DNA from: Cylicocyclus nassatus
Lineage: Eukaryota; Nematoda; Chromadorea; Rhabditida; Strongylidae
Assembly: GCA_958299035.1 (NCBI GenBank)
Contig: CATQJL010000223.1
Coordinates: 75,595,600-75,659,599 of the forward strand
Length of the DNA stretch: 64,000 nt
Direction of reading: 5' to 3'
Made by a program: the position numbers and the translations under genes. The notes under the pieces were generated by a model that was not told the DNA's origin, made no database searches, and saw only the letters and a list, made by a program, of their open reading frames with translations. Position 1 is the stretch's first letter, and each line of letters begins with the position of its first letter. Positions 44,465-57,291 of the stretch are shown here, in pieces.

Positions 44465-44722
44465 CTTCAATACCCTCTGCGGGCACGCGCCGAACGCACA
44501 TTACTTCATAATCGAAGAGGCGATTGTGTGCGTGCGAGTCTATTACAGTGACTTGCGGGGCCAGCCGTGTAACCAAGTCAGTGCTTTTATCCTCTCAGAT
44601 TACTCTGGTACCCATTTACCGGCCCGAGGGGTAGAGGGCTTGGTTGGGCAGGAACGGGGATCGAACCTGCGTTCGATGTGGTCATAGCAGCGCCTCATAC
44701 CATTACGCCATTCGTCTCCATG
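44465..44722 (-). mobile_element. tRNA-derived SINE
   Basis: Read on the minus strand from 44722. The head has an RNA polymerase III A box (TGGCGTAATGGTATGAGGC) and a B box (GGTTCGATCCC). The putative acceptor stem does not pair, so this is not a functional tRNA. A body with GGTAAATGGGTACC, a motif seen in many SINEs, follows. The 3' boundary near 44465 is approximate. Confidence 0.65.
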
Positions 44723-47700
44723 TACTAATAAGGTGTTCTAAAAATAATTCAAATCAGATTTTTATTCGGAACCTTGAATAAACCAATCCTCACCAAAGAT
44801 TACCAAAGCTCAGATTAGCGACTTTCTGTTCTGCCTCATTCATCCCTGCGATTCTACAAAATTCAATTCCAAAAAATTGACCTCTTAAGAGATCCTACAT
44901 GTTGATATTGACTCAACTTCTGGTAATCTTTGGTGAGGAATATTGGCTTGTCGAAACCAAGATTCCGATAAAAAAAATTAATTTTGATTTATAAAAACAC
45001 TTTATGGCGACTGTTACAAAACCGAGGCAACCCATAACGACAAAAAGCTTGTTGAAAGCCTTCTGAAGTTTGTATGAAAAAGCGGTTCTGTATAATGCTA
45101 CAGCAGTGCTGTTAAGATTAATTATGCTAATGCTAGCCATCTGCTTGTAGTTTTAGCTTATTCTCTTTTATTTCTTTTGATGTGTGAAAATATCCGAAAA
45201 ACGAATTTTCAAGCTTCTTCGCTTTACTTTGGAAGCGTGAAAAAGGCTAAAACAGTTTACACAAAAACCTTTTCAATGTGAACGAATGGAACTGTTCCGA
45301 GCAGCTGAAGTTGGAGGTAGGTGTTCCCGCTGTTGAACCTTACGCTCTCAGTTGTCGCAGCTGCACACTCAACAGCTTGAGAGAATAACCCCGAGGTTGT
45401 CTACTTTACATAGCACTGAAACTCAAGGACCTCCAATCCAAGCCAAACGCTGTTTTTCCATGCTCACGAACAAGCATTCTTCGATTTGCCTCAATCTGGA
45501 TTAGGGCGTCTTTTGCAATGTAAAAGCAATATACCTGTAAATTGGATGGTCCAGGCAGTCGTCTGGGAAGAACATTCCCTTTGATTCTTGCTGTTATAGG
45601 AAAAAAATCACGAATTCTTTGAGGCCAGCTACATGTTTTATTTGAAATTTGTATATCCGGGTTTGCTAACATGGTGATGTGAATGAAAGATTTTATCGCT
45701 AATGTCGCGCAGTGAGGTACAATAGCAGTCGCTAGAATTCATATCATCAAGAGTTTTATATATGGCGATAGCGCTACTGCTAATATTCCTGCATACTAAC
45801 AATAAGAAATCTATATAATTAAGTGAGCTCAAATATAGAGCGCAATGAACCAAAACATCAACAAATCGATAATTTTTGGGCGCGAGTGGCTATTTTGCCC
45901 ATTCGTATCCTCTGTGTACATTCAGCTTTTTAGAAAAATCCCAACAGCTCAGCTTGCTGTACCTACTCTTTGTCTATGGTGTAGTTACCGTAACCTTACT
46001 GTACGGTAACGCGAGCGGAAGCGCCTGCTGGAGCTTCGCCTAGGGTCTCAAACGCTGCCAGAATCCCAAAGAATTAATTGAGGGTGTCGTGGCTACCGAT
46101 GCACGCGCTCCAGTACGAAGGAAGGGAGCATAGGTCGTTTGCGTTATCCGGTCACGATTACGGTAGCTTTGGTTTTAGTTTCGCACTGCCGTAATCGTAC
46201 CCAGACTTCTCCTTGCTGATATGTACGTAGCCAACAAAATGGCACAAAGCAGCGGCGCCTCATGCTCGCCTGCCCAGTTTCTGTCTTTGTTTATTGATTC
46301 TGTCTGTGACTTCAATTTTGCATTGTCTGCCTTGGACTTCGGCATTGGATCTGTTTTTCCTTCCAAACGGTCGAAGCGTTTGCACATGAGATTTGGAGTA
46401 ATCAAGCGCTTAGACGCGCAGTGGAAAATCGACAATTACGTTTGTGGACAGATCATAAATATCGGGAACAGAGGCACCATTTCATAAGGGTCTGGACGAC
46501 TGGCGACGGATCTGTTGAGCGAGAGAGGTTTATGAATGAAGATAAGTCTAATGGGGCCATCGTTAGCATGGGGGCGATGCGACCGCCCCGTGTTGTTCTT
46601 GTCATTTGTTTGGTAGTTTTAGAATATTAGTTTTGTGTAGATCTTTTGCTATAAGGATAGGATGAACCCAATCTAGACGGTTTCTTTTCTTTATTAGCGA
46701 CCAAGCGCTATCATACCATTGTGCGGATAGAGGGTAGCCCCCGTCAGCGGCCGATAAAGAGTATAAGCTCAATGGACGCGCAATATCTTGTAGGGGACAG
46801 TAGGAATCTACGGCGCAGTTGCGGCGAGCACTCTGCAGGAATGCTGGGCCAGCCGTCACAGAGGGCATAAATAGAATAGAAAACTAACTTGTTCCTAGAT
46901 AGCAGGACAACACGACCCACCGGTGGGAGTTATTGTCGTAGGATTTGTTGAAAACGGTAGTGAGAAAATACTTTATTTCAACCAGTTAGCAGGAAGTATA
47001 GCATTGGATAAAACCTCTTGTCTGCTCAAGATTAATCCAGAGCACCAAATCAATGAAATACCTAGCAAATAAGTAGAAATTTAAGATTTTGAAGAAAGCA
47101 CGGTTAAAATATTCAAATTAAGATCTCTATATATATTAGCTATATGGAAATTTACTAGGGCTGTTATAAGAGTAGGTCAGGAAGGGTGCCAATTGCAGAA
47201 TTTCTTCAGCTAGAAGATTCAGCTCCAAAAATGCCCAGTAGAGTGACAGAGTTTTTCTATTCTGCATAGAGTGCGCCAAATTTTTTAGTTACTGTGAACA
47301 TTGTTTGGTCAATGTCTTATGCATCTTTCGATCCGTCATCTAAGATCTTAACAAAATCGGTTGTTGCGGAAAGGGTTAGAGGCAAAAGCAAGCTTCACTA
47401 ATACTTATGGTTAAGTTTTCTGGAACAAAGATTTTGTCGCTAATACTCAATCAACTGAGCGCAAAAATTTGTTAGAAAATGAGAGTTTTGAAACATTGTT
47501 TAACAATTTTCAATGTCAGTTTGTTTTCTTCACTGACCCCCCCCCCAAAAAAAAGACCAACAATCGACACATTACATACTATTCGATAAGTGTGTTTGCA
47601 CCAAAATCGTCATTTCGCGGACGACACTACGGGTACCTCGCCTTGACCCTCATTCTTCCTCAACCAGCTACGCGCTACCCTCTTCATGTACTCTTCACAG

Positions 47701-48304
47701 TGCTCAAGTTTTCTTGGTAGTGGCAAAACATTTAAACGAAGGTTTTTTTCGAATATTTTTTCTTTTACTGATGATTGATTTCGAAAAAAAAGTCGTTCAC
47801 TTGCCGCACTAACATTTTCTCCGCTTGGATGTAAAATTCTCCAAAGTTTGATTTTTTTTTGCAGGAAAAAATTCTGAGGCGCAAGCTGTGATTTTTTTCT
47901 GGCTTTCACACTCTGCATCTCTTCCATCTATCCTTCAATTTTTAAACAACCCGACTACCATATTTAGCGTTTCTTTTGTCCTATGTGAGATCTACAAACT
48001 TCTGCCAAAAAAAACGCAACTTTCAAAAATGTTTTCAATTTTTTTCGGTGAACGTTTTGGATGTGTTGAATATGAGGTTGTATGAATGAAAAAAGGAAGT
48101 GTTAAGTTTTCAACCATTTCCCATACATTTTCCTTTGAAATATTATAAAACCCTTCACATATTAATCCTGCCGAAAATTTTGACTTTTTGAGTTTTGTCA
48201 TTTCTTTGAATATTAGTGTAGAACATGTAGAAGTGTAGATCATGAACATGGAAGGACTAGCAAGCGCTAGAAACTTTCTTTCTAAATAGTGTGCTTTTCG
48301 CAGT
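44723..48304. other. Gene-poor region, nothing firmly recognised
   Basis: ORFs up to 105 codons on both strands without known motifs. 45980-46600 is GC-richer with overlapping ORFs 46175-46435 (minus) and 46221-46487 (plus), and a short inverted GATTACGGTA/TACCGTAATC-type pair near 46153-46195. A coding role cannot be excluded, but no splice or family evidence supports one. Confidence 0.35.
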
Positions 48305-48860
48305 AAGTAAAATGATAACGTTTGAGAAAAATCTAGAATTTTGCTAAATTTTTCAAACTTCTTCTATGAATTCTTCTTTTACACTGTCAAAAAATTTGGA
48401 ATAGTAATCCTTCCAAAAAACTCTGAGCCTTGATTTTTCGATCATTTCGCTTGCATTTTGTGAAATTGAAAGGAGGTATACATTAGGACATAAATGATAA
48501 TTGCAATAAAAAATAGCAAATGAAATGACAATGCTTGAGAAAATATTGGTTATAACTCCATTTTTTTGAATCTTCCATTACCTTCCTTCTACAATATCAG
48601 AAACAGTTGACGTAGTAATCTAGTCAAAACCTTGAGATCTTAGAATTTTTCAATATTTTCGCTTTACATTTTGAAAAATTTAGGGTGTGATTAATTAGGA
48701 AGGAGATTATAACCTCAACAATTTTATGGCAAATAAAACGATAGTGTTCGAGAAAATTCTCAAAGCTTGCTGAAAAGGTTTCTTGAAGTTTTATCGGTTT
48801 TCGTTTTGTGTAAATCTTTTTCTGGCAACGTTAGAAAATTTCTCAGAGATGTCACTTCAT
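48305..48860 (+). repeat. Diverged tandem repeat, about 215-bp period, 2.5 copies
   Basis: Copies start near 48308, 48522 and 48736 with AATGATAACGTTTGAGAAAA, AATGACAATGCTTGAGAAAA and AACGATAGTGTTCGAGAAAA. Each is followed by a T-rich segment, a TAGTAATC-type block and a GAAAGGAGG or GAAGGAGAT block. Confidence 0.6.
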
Positions 48861-50346
48861 CTTAGTTTCTTTTTTAGAATTTAGCAAGAAATATACAAAG
48901 CTGATTGATCAAAAGTGGCGAAATTCGATTTCCAAGTGGAAAAGAATGCTAGAATTGAGAAAAATTTCTGCAAAAACGGAAAACCTACCGTATAACTTCA
49001 AATCGCTCTCAAAATTCTTTCCCATTCACATGCCATTTGCTGCATTTTTCGAGATTATGATCGCTTCCGTTGCGCAATCATAGCTGACCTCTGTATGCAT
49101 CTTTCGCCCCTCTTCCCTCCTCGTCGACGCTAAAAGACGTTAATTGTCATGGTCCCATACACATCTGGCCGCGCTTTCTATTCAAGAATAAATTCCACCA
49201 CACAGGTCAAACGCTCTTCCGACACTTCATGACCTCTATGGCTCCTCATTCTCACAATTCACAATTCTTCCACCGTAACCTTACCAGCATCATTATCGTA
49301 ACCCATATCACTGTTGGTTGTAGCCAAAGTAGACAAACTGTGCACAGTCCATGTCCTAGATTTCGACACTCTTTCTTAGAAAGCTATGTATACTTACATC
49401 CATTTGTGTTCTAGTGCACTTGTATACTTACGAAATAAAAAGTAAACCTTTAAATCATAATGGTATAACTATTAGTTTGGCTGACTTGGTTGGATTTGCG
49501 ATTGGACCACAATTTTGATAAAATTGAGTATTTTTGTAACTAATCAAGTTTGAAACTCTTAGGAATGTCTTGCTGTTACCCAAAACAGAATGTGCTTCTG
49601 TTGTGGGCTTTTCCAGAAACAAGAAAATAGCTATTCATTTTCATGTCGCATAATTCCATCATCATGTCCTTAGAATAATTCTCTATTTTTGGTTTTTGAT
49701 TCAGAAAAATAATCTCGCTTCCCTTCACAATGGTCATCATCTTGTTCTCTTTTTCATTCTGAGCCTTTGAGTCCTTTGACTGTCAGTAATGGTTGTATTT
49801 GCATTTATTTGCATTTTGTAGTTCATTCAAATTGCTGAGATTTGACTTTTTTCTTTCGAGATCCTATTTTAGTCTTATTCTCACTTCTACATCTTTTCCA
49901 CTTATTTATATCCTGGAAAACACAGTAGAAAGAATGGAAAACCCTATGGTATTATGCTGTTGTAATTCTTAGTTACTTCGTATTATTCTCTAAGAATACT
50001 CTGTGGATTTCTTAATAGATAAGACAGACTAAAATGATCGGTGGTAGGCAGGAATTATTTCGGATCTTGTTTTGGATCCGTGAGTGGTAAATATTAAGAT
50101 TTCGCTCATTTTGTAAGTATTTGATCACCTTAACAATCCTGTGCCTCCAATTTTCATCTTCTTAATGTCCTCAGGTTTCATTTTGATTCAGTAAATCAGA
50201 GTAAATACTACAGTTGGCAGATTGCAGGGTTACGTAAGACCAGTCGTATTTTGCTATTTGAGCAATTTTATTGATCCACACTTTCAAAAAGAAAAAATCG
50301 TGCTTTTACAGCATTTCTTTAAGAAAATATTGTTTTTCTGGTAATA
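48861..50346. other. AT-rich spacer, no gene
   Basis: Only short ORFs; no TIR or RNA gene identified. Confidence 0.4.
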
Positions 50347-51122
50347 TTAGGTTGTTGCAAAAATAATGGGCGTTTTTCTAGGACTTTTTACAGACAACTT
50401 TTCTCTATCAAACTTCTTTCTTTGAAAGGTTTCAGCATATTGTTAGAGAGCTTTTTCATGCTCTATCTAACTATGTTCAAAATGGACTTTTAGCCCACTC
50501 TGTTAAGAATTTATAGAGCTTCAAACAATCGCACTCAAAACCAGATTTCCCTTACATTCATTTTTCTGACCAGAATTTGAGCGCAAACGAAATTGCATTT
50601 TTGAAAATTTAGCCGCTATATGTAGTGGAAATTGCCTACGTTATGCATAATCATATTTTTGAAATTATCTTAAGTGAGATATCGGCGGCTTTAATGGTTA
50701 AGGGTTGTGGTCATTTTGGAGCCTACAACTTTCTTTTATAAAATGCGATCGCTCAAACTTTGCTTATCTCTGTAAGCGCGAGGGTAGGGCATCCTGTTGA
50801 CAGTTTTAGCAGAGACATTTAGCTGTTTAGTACGCAGAAATTCAGAAAATTCTATACTTCGAGATTTTGAGGCCTACTGAAAAAATGCTAAAAAAGTTGA
50901 TATTTTTGAATTTCGATTTTTCCCTCTTTGCTAGTTCTTTTTCTCCAAGCCCTTTCCATATATATTTGTACTACTGGCAGTATAGTTTAATGTGCGCTGT
51001 ATTGCGAAAGGTTTGCTGCATCTGATGATCTTTATCAAATTTCAAAATGTAGTTTCTATAGAAAGTTATAGCAAGTTAAAGTGAAAAATGGAAAAACGCT
51101 CATTATTTTTGCATCAACCTAA
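50347..51122. mobile_element. Mariner-type MITE, TTAGGTTGTTGC family
   Basis: 776 bp, flanked by TA. Ends are TTAGGTTGTTGCAAAAATAA and the inverted TTATTTTTGCATCAACCTAA. Terminal repeats are about 29 bp; the rest is not palindromic. A truncated inverted relative is at 40837-41480. No transposase ORF. Confidence 0.87.
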
Positions 51123-51893
51123 TATCTTAAAAGCTCAGGTACCCTATGGCGTACATATTATTTATATTCTACTCTCTATATTTATTTAATAATTTTATCC
51201 ATATTATCAGTTAGGAATGACGGATAATACGATATTTTTATACTGGAGATGCAGAAATTCTGGACCAATGTAATAATTTGGAAAAAGTCCTGTTTAACTT
51301 CCACGTTTTGTCTTTTTGCTCCAATTTTTATCACAACCCCGTCTAAAAAAGCTTCATAAACTCGTACATCCCAGTCTGAACTTTTGCTGGAGCCTACCTA
51401 GTTTCTCCCAAACGCAAAAAACAGTCTCGAGAAGCCATAAGCATTCAGTCAGATCGTTCTGTCCTTCGCTCACATGTGTCTTCTCGAGTTTTTCTCAAAA
51501 AGCCTCCGTGTATAAGGTATCCCGTGAAAAAGTTGCTAGGCAAGCCTCTTCAGCCTTCTCAAACTGGTTTTTTGTGATCTCGTAAGCAACAAGTCATATA
51601 TCCACACATGATGTACAGCTGTCATCGTTGGAGGACCACTGTCTAAATTGTACGAACAAGATGTTAGCGGACAGTATGGGACATAATCGTGTATTCCACT
51701 TCAGCAACGATGAGGAGACAGCATGCTTTTCACTTTATGCGCGAGCGAAATCCGAGGCGAAAGTGCTTCGAGATTTCCTGTTCTTAGCTCATTTTAGCTT
51801 TACATAGTTTGAATTTCTGACTATGTGCAGATTCTGCAAAAAAGTCTTGTTTTCAGTTTTGTGATCCTTTCTCTCACATTGAATCAAATTTGA
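51123..51893. other. Spacer without recognised gene
   Basis: An 89-codon ORF (51316-51585) rich in Ser and Phe has no known domain. Confidence 0.35.
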
Positions 51894-52057
51894 CCTTTGA
51901 TCCAGCTGACATGGCGTCTGGAGGGCGGAGCTTCGTGACCCAATTAATGCCTCTAGCGCCCTCGACGAATCTGCGTCTCTCTCGCGCGCGTGCTCTCTGA
52001 ACATTAATTAGGTCACGAAGCCCCGCCTTCCAAACGCCAAGCCATTTGAATCAGAGG
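51894..52057. mobile_element. Short GC-rich TIR element, copy 1
   Basis: 164 bp. Ends are CCTTTGATCCAGCTGACATG-like and inverted CCATTTGAATCAGAGG. Inner arms GGAGGGCGGAGCTTCGTGAC and GTCACGAAGCCCCGCCTTCC pair. Same family as 59627-59799 and 61987-62109. Confidence 0.78.
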
Positions 52058-53397
52058 GTATTTCGAGAGCAGACATTCTTTGTAGGAAAGCGTAATTTAC
52101 AAATGTCATTCGTGTAGGAGTACGGTAGCGATATTGTAAACGACTTTGTTACACTGCGCTTCAGTATTCCAATGAAAATATTGATATATTTTTTAAAGGA
52201 CCTTCCTATTGAGTCCGAATAAGGAATCTGCTTGATACCTATTTAATATGATCTCTAATATGTCAGTGGCTACTAAATCAAAGACTTTGCTAGAAACCAC
52301 CGCAAACTAAAAAAGCGATTTGTATCAAATGGGTGCAAAAGTTCTTTCGCTATATCTTCAAAAAAATCGTAACTCTCTATTATCTGCCTGAATTTTCATA
52401 GCTTAAAATATTATCTGTGGTTGTCGCATCCGAGGAAGATTCTCCTACCCATAGTAGGACATTGACATGACAAATATTGAAACTTTGACTAAATATTGAA
52501 GAGAAATGAAAGCATGCACCTTTTCCTTTATCTTAATAAGCGAAAGTACAAACACAGTTGAAAACAATTTTGAAAACAGTTCAAAATTACAAACTAATAA
52601 GTATTGTTCAACGACTAGCCTCGTGTTTTCTTAGAGGAAACCAAACAAAAAAATAAATCCATTTGCAAAAAACTCAGGATTTCATTTTTTTACATATGAC
52701 CGAGAGCTTTTTCACACTGACGCTGACCGGACGTTCTTAACGTAATTATACAGTAAAGAGAAACAATCGATAATTCGACCCATACTGTAAATCTAAGTTG
52801 AAGCCAGCTTCACAAAATGGTACTTAATGCTCTTCGGAAGATTTCAAAACAAGGGAGTTAGTGACGATCAATAATGATTTAAACTCTACTGGAACACCTT
52901 GTATTATCGCCTTTCTCCATTTTTTCCTCTTTTTTTCTAGTAGTCAGGAGTATTCTACCAGGAACTTTTTATTGGAGCGCTCTTATTGTCTATGATGTTG
53001 ACTTAAAAGAAGATCGAGATAATTTCTCAGCTCCGTTTTCGCTCTCTCTAAAATCGCGCGCATTAAAATCCTCTATCCGTCAAGGAAACCAAGCATTCAA
53101 AGTTAATTATGCGATATGCGCGCTCTCCAAACAACAGCACTTAGCAGCGCAAGCGAAAACTGCTCGCTGCGCGTCCGCTACCGAAGTTCACCGCCATCGT
53201 CGACGGAGCAGTTTTTTCTCCTCGTCGGCCTTCTCCAGTTATAGCTATATGTCGCATCAAGGGCGTAGGGTTGTCCGGGGGAGGGGAGGGGGGGGGGAGG
53301 CAAATGCGCGCACCGTGCGCATGCGATTTCTTTCGTTCCTCGACTTGATTCTTTGACTCTTTCATTGGTATTCTGGCTATTCCTGATATATTGATTT
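52058..53397. other. AT-rich spacer, no gene
   Basis: Includes a short piece (52780-52905) resembling the right arm of the CAGGGTGTCC MITEs (ACTGTAAATCTAAGTTGAAG, TGGTACTTAA), ending in GGAACACCTTGTAT, so it is probably a relic of that family. Poly-G at 53288. Confidence 0.45.
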
Positions 53398-54080
53398 CTT
53401 GCCAATGTCTGCAATTACACAATTTTAGACTGAGGTGTTATGGCGCTCAGATATTGTTTTCTTGCGTTTCATTTTGAATCCTTCGATATAAAGTGCAATT
53501 ATCCTTGAGTCACCTGTAACTCAATATGCGTACTGCACACAGATGCGCTAATTGACGACTTGTAAGACTAGAAGCTACTCGTTACCAGTGATTTTTCCTC
53601 ATTTTCTTGTTCTTTTTCATCTAATTGGATACGCATAAGCTTGTAGCAAAAATTTCTACACTTTACTACGTTTATTAAGTTACTGAGTCATACTACTAGA
53701 GGTGTCGTCGATTGCCGCGCACGATGTGCAGACAGACTACTAAGTCACAAATGATTCGACTATGTACAGAATACTTGTCAATGTGTGCAAATACACGATT
53801 TCTAGAGTACCTTTGACGCAGATATTGTTTTCTGTTTCATCTTAATTTTTTAATGTAAAAATAATTGAACTGATTTCTTCGCTAATGTGTGCAGTTACAC
53901 AATTACCAGGATTAAGTCGTCTGCGGCCCAAACAGTGTTGATTTGTGTTTCTTCTTAATTTTTTCTGCTATTCGGGCACAACAAGGTTCCAGTTACCGAC
54001 CTAATAGGCCGACATCCCATTGTCAGAATCCTGAAAATTGTGTAGTTGCACACATTAGCAAGAAATTCTATCCGACTGTC
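53398..54080. repeat. Dispersed/tandem repeat with TGTGTGCAATTACACAATT core
   Basis: Three direct copies begin near 53398, 53775 and 53876. Each has (T/A)ATGTSTGCARNTACACRATT, and then GATATTGTTTTCT or AACAGTGTTGATTTGTG and GTTTC(A/T)T-TTAATTTTT. A fourth core is inverted near 54035 (AATTGTGTAGTTGCACACAT). No coding frame is conserved. Confidence 0.55.
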
Positions 54081-57000
54081 ACTCACAGAAGCAAAAACGG
54101 TCACAGTTCTAGTCAAATCGTCGTCTTCTCGTGTTTTTTTATAGTAGAAGTTAGGTCGAGGGATTTTGATAAATTGGCGTTTTCCAAAATAAGTATTTTT
54201 TAGCCGTTTTTTTTTTGTAATTTTAATTACATTTTCACAGGTTTTTTTGATAATTTGAACAATTAAGGTGTAAGATAATAAGCACGATAGAACTTCACTT
54301 ATCTGTTGCTTCTTCCAGGATAGCAGCCCGGTAGAAAAAGCTGAAGAAGAAGTACAAAATGCAGTTTGACGAATGGATTTGTATCCTTCAAGTTGTATTT
54401 CTCACCAGCTAAGAAAAATTCAGAAAAAAATTCGTGTTCTTTGGGGTTTGAAAATCATGAGTATTTCCTCAGGCCGTCAGCTATTCTGTTATAATGAAAA
54501 GTACTCAATGCTTGAGTTGTTATTATTTTTGATTTATTTATTTTTAATCATTTAGTTTATTTTCAATTTATTCCCAACTATATGTAATGAGAAGCTTTTT
54601 GAGCCTTTCTTTGACTTTTACCTTACTTGGTCTTCAACTAGCATAGTGACTTGAAAAAAAAGGTTCTATCTGCGCAGTCTTGGCATAAAATAGCATACAA
54701 GAGTAAAAACGTTCATAAATTCAAATTATCATCTTTCAGTTGTTTTTTACAGAAAGGGATGAGGAAAATTATCAATCAACATTCTTCAATCAATGGTTTT
54801 TTCGTTATTTTCACACTCACAACATTCCTCTCTTCAAGCTTTATCTAAGTGATCTAATAGTGATAATGTAACATAAATCAGACTATAAAAGCTTCTTCAA
54901 TCAGCTATTGCTTGTTTTGCGATAACAGCCTAATGAGTGAAACTGAAAAACTGTGTGGAATGCACTACAACGAGTTTGACGAACAAATCTATCTTGGTCA
55001 GATTATGATTCTTTGTTTTAACAATAAGACGAAAAAATTGTTAGGTTGGAAGGGAACTGGCGTAGATTTTCACGTGTTTTATTTACTTCTGCTTCGCAAA
55101 GGTAATTATTTTCCATGAAGAGGTTTATCATTTAGCACGGCCGATTTTTCGATGACTGCCATTTCGGACCAGAGCATATTTAGTAATATTGAGTTTGCAT
55201 AATATCTTAGACGGCAACTGAAGGGTTCTTTGATCTGAAGTGGTAATCTTTTGGGAAGTACTAAAAGACATGTATACAGGAGTTCATTCAGTTTGCCCTA
55301 AAAGTTTCAGACTAGCAATCAAAAACTTAGGAAAGCATACGGCCCACCGTTGGGTCGTATTGTCCGAAATGGCAGGACATGTACGACCCCCGATGGGTCG
55401 TACGTGTCGTGGTGTGCCTTAAAAACAAGTTACCGTAGTTTTTCTTTGCATGCAGAACAATGTAAATAGATATAGTCGTACCTCGGCCAAAATCTATAAT
55501 CTGCATTTGATCTATCAAGCTGGCAAAGTCTCAAATTTCTCGTGTTTTCACAATCAGAGAACCTCTCATTTTCGAGCCTTTTTTCTCCAAACAAACAACT
55601 CAAGCTCGTGGTTGCAATATGGAACGGAGCCTTTTTTGCTTCTAAACCTATACAGTATGAGATTTTTTTCAAGTTGCAAATTATGTGGCTTTCAGTCCGT
55701 TGCAAACTTGATTTTCGTGGTATGTAGCTTTCTTTAACATTTGCTATGAATTGTTTTCGTGCTCAGATTATGAATATCCGCAATATAACGCAGAAAACAT
55801 AGTATAATATATTATGTTTTCTGCGTTTTTGAAAGTTCCGGATTTTTAAACTTTTTAAACTAGCATCTATCTCGTGAATAGCAAGAATCCTATGTGCCTT
55901 ATTCTGTCTTCAGAGCTTTGTAGACAATGTACTGACCTCAAACATTGGATGATAAAGAATTGCGCTCAAGAAAAAATAGGAAAATAAAATATGGATTATG
56001 GTTAATGCGAAGTCAAGTTTAGGCTGCTTCTGATTTTGTGTCAGTTGGAAATTCTTTAAGGAATGCTACCAGGCAGCCATTTTTCTCGATTGAAAAATGA
56101 CTTTTTTCTTTCAATCTAATCAAAAGCAGTGCTAGGCACGAGGTGGCTTTCAGAAAATGCAAATAACGAAGTTTCCCTTGACTTTTCCAAAATTTTACCA
56201 AGTCCCCTTTGACCCTAAACCATAACCCTAAAAAATCTCCAAAACGGAACGTCGACCAAAAAAAACGTCGCAAATTCTTTGTATTTTCGGTCACAAAAAA
56301 CGAAACCCCCTTTGTTTTTTGTCCCAAAAACGATATCCAGCTTGCTACCAAGCCATCTGTGCCGTGCCCTGATCAGAAGCCTTTTCCGAACGAGCTAGTC
56401 AAACTTTAAGACCTTCATCAGATTATTCAGAGATTTTAGAAAGCTGAGGCTATCATAACCCTTGATTTTTCCAATGGTAAGCAAGATTTTGCATTCTCAA
56501 AGCAAATCTTTTCGGTTTTCTTTCCCTTTTCTCTTCCCTAACCTCGGCCTTCACTTGGCTGCCTCGTGTCTTTCTTTACATTATTTTTGCTGTTTTCTAG
56601 CGCCGGTCGCGACCTTCAAATCATAGAATAGCAATGTGAAAGTTCTGATGGCATGCATTCTTGACTTTCTAGAAAGTAGTTATGGAAATTGCGCTTTGAA
56701 GAGTGCATTGGCAATTAACAAGATCTGGGTACTTTCTTCTTTGAAGTGAAAAAAAATTATATTGACTTTATACTTTCAGTGCCATTTTTTTGAAACTTTT
56801 GCAGCTATTTTTTGCAATTATAAGCAACAAACTGTCTTCAGAATTCATTAAACTCCCTCATTACTAGAAATTTTCAACTTTTTCAGTTGCTCCATGAAAA
56901 CAAATTCTCCTAAGAATTTCCTGTTTAAACACTGTTTGATCAAACAGGCAGAAGACCCTTTTCGATTCCTAAGCCAGCAAGTAGAATTTGAAAGACAGAT

Positions 57001-57236
57001 CTCCGGTAAGATGCGCGTGCAGGCATCTGCGACAAACCATGCATCTTAATATAATGAAGCTCGTACCAGTTGTCAGAGGCAGATGCTGTAGGCGACATAT
57101 CGTTCTCTATCCGACATACTTCTTCACAATTCACAAGTGCTCTGTTCCTTTGCTACATTAGGCTTTGAAGGGAGCGTTCAGAGCTTTTCGTGCTCAACCG
57201 TCCGCGCCTATTGATCGACCAGCTTTCGACATGGCA
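54081..57236. other. Gene-poor region with a candidate terminal exon
   Basis: TTGCTTCTTCCAG at 54306-54318 is followed by a 16-codon open frame to TGA at 54369 (DSSPVEKAEEEVQNAV), which looks like a last coding exon. I could not identify an upstream exon. 55330-55425 holds short inverted GACCCA/TGGGTC blocks. No other gene is recognised. Confidence 0.3.
55787..55827. repeat. Perfect 15-bp-stem hairpin
   Basis: AACGCAGAAAACATA, an 11-nt A/T loop, then the exact complement TATGTTTTCTGCGTT. No copies were noticed elsewhere in the window. Confidence 0.75.
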
Positions 57237-57291
57237 TTGGCACGGCGCTGGCACTGCGTTGGCACGGCGTTGAAACGGCGTTGGCACGAGC
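57237..57291 (+). repeat. 11-bp tandem repeat, 5 copies
   Basis: Units TTGGCACGGCG, CTGGCACTGCG, TTGGCACGGCG, TTGAAACGGCG, TTGGCACGAGC. GC-rich in AT-rich surroundings. Confidence 0.88.

Noticed and set aside
48305..48860. CRISPR-like or regulatory direct repeats
   Set aside because: The units are long, diverged and directly tandem, with no short uniform repeats separated by unique spacers.
56212..56238. ACCCTAAACC / AACCCTAAA words suggesting telomeric repeat
   Set aside because: Only two imperfect units and no array.
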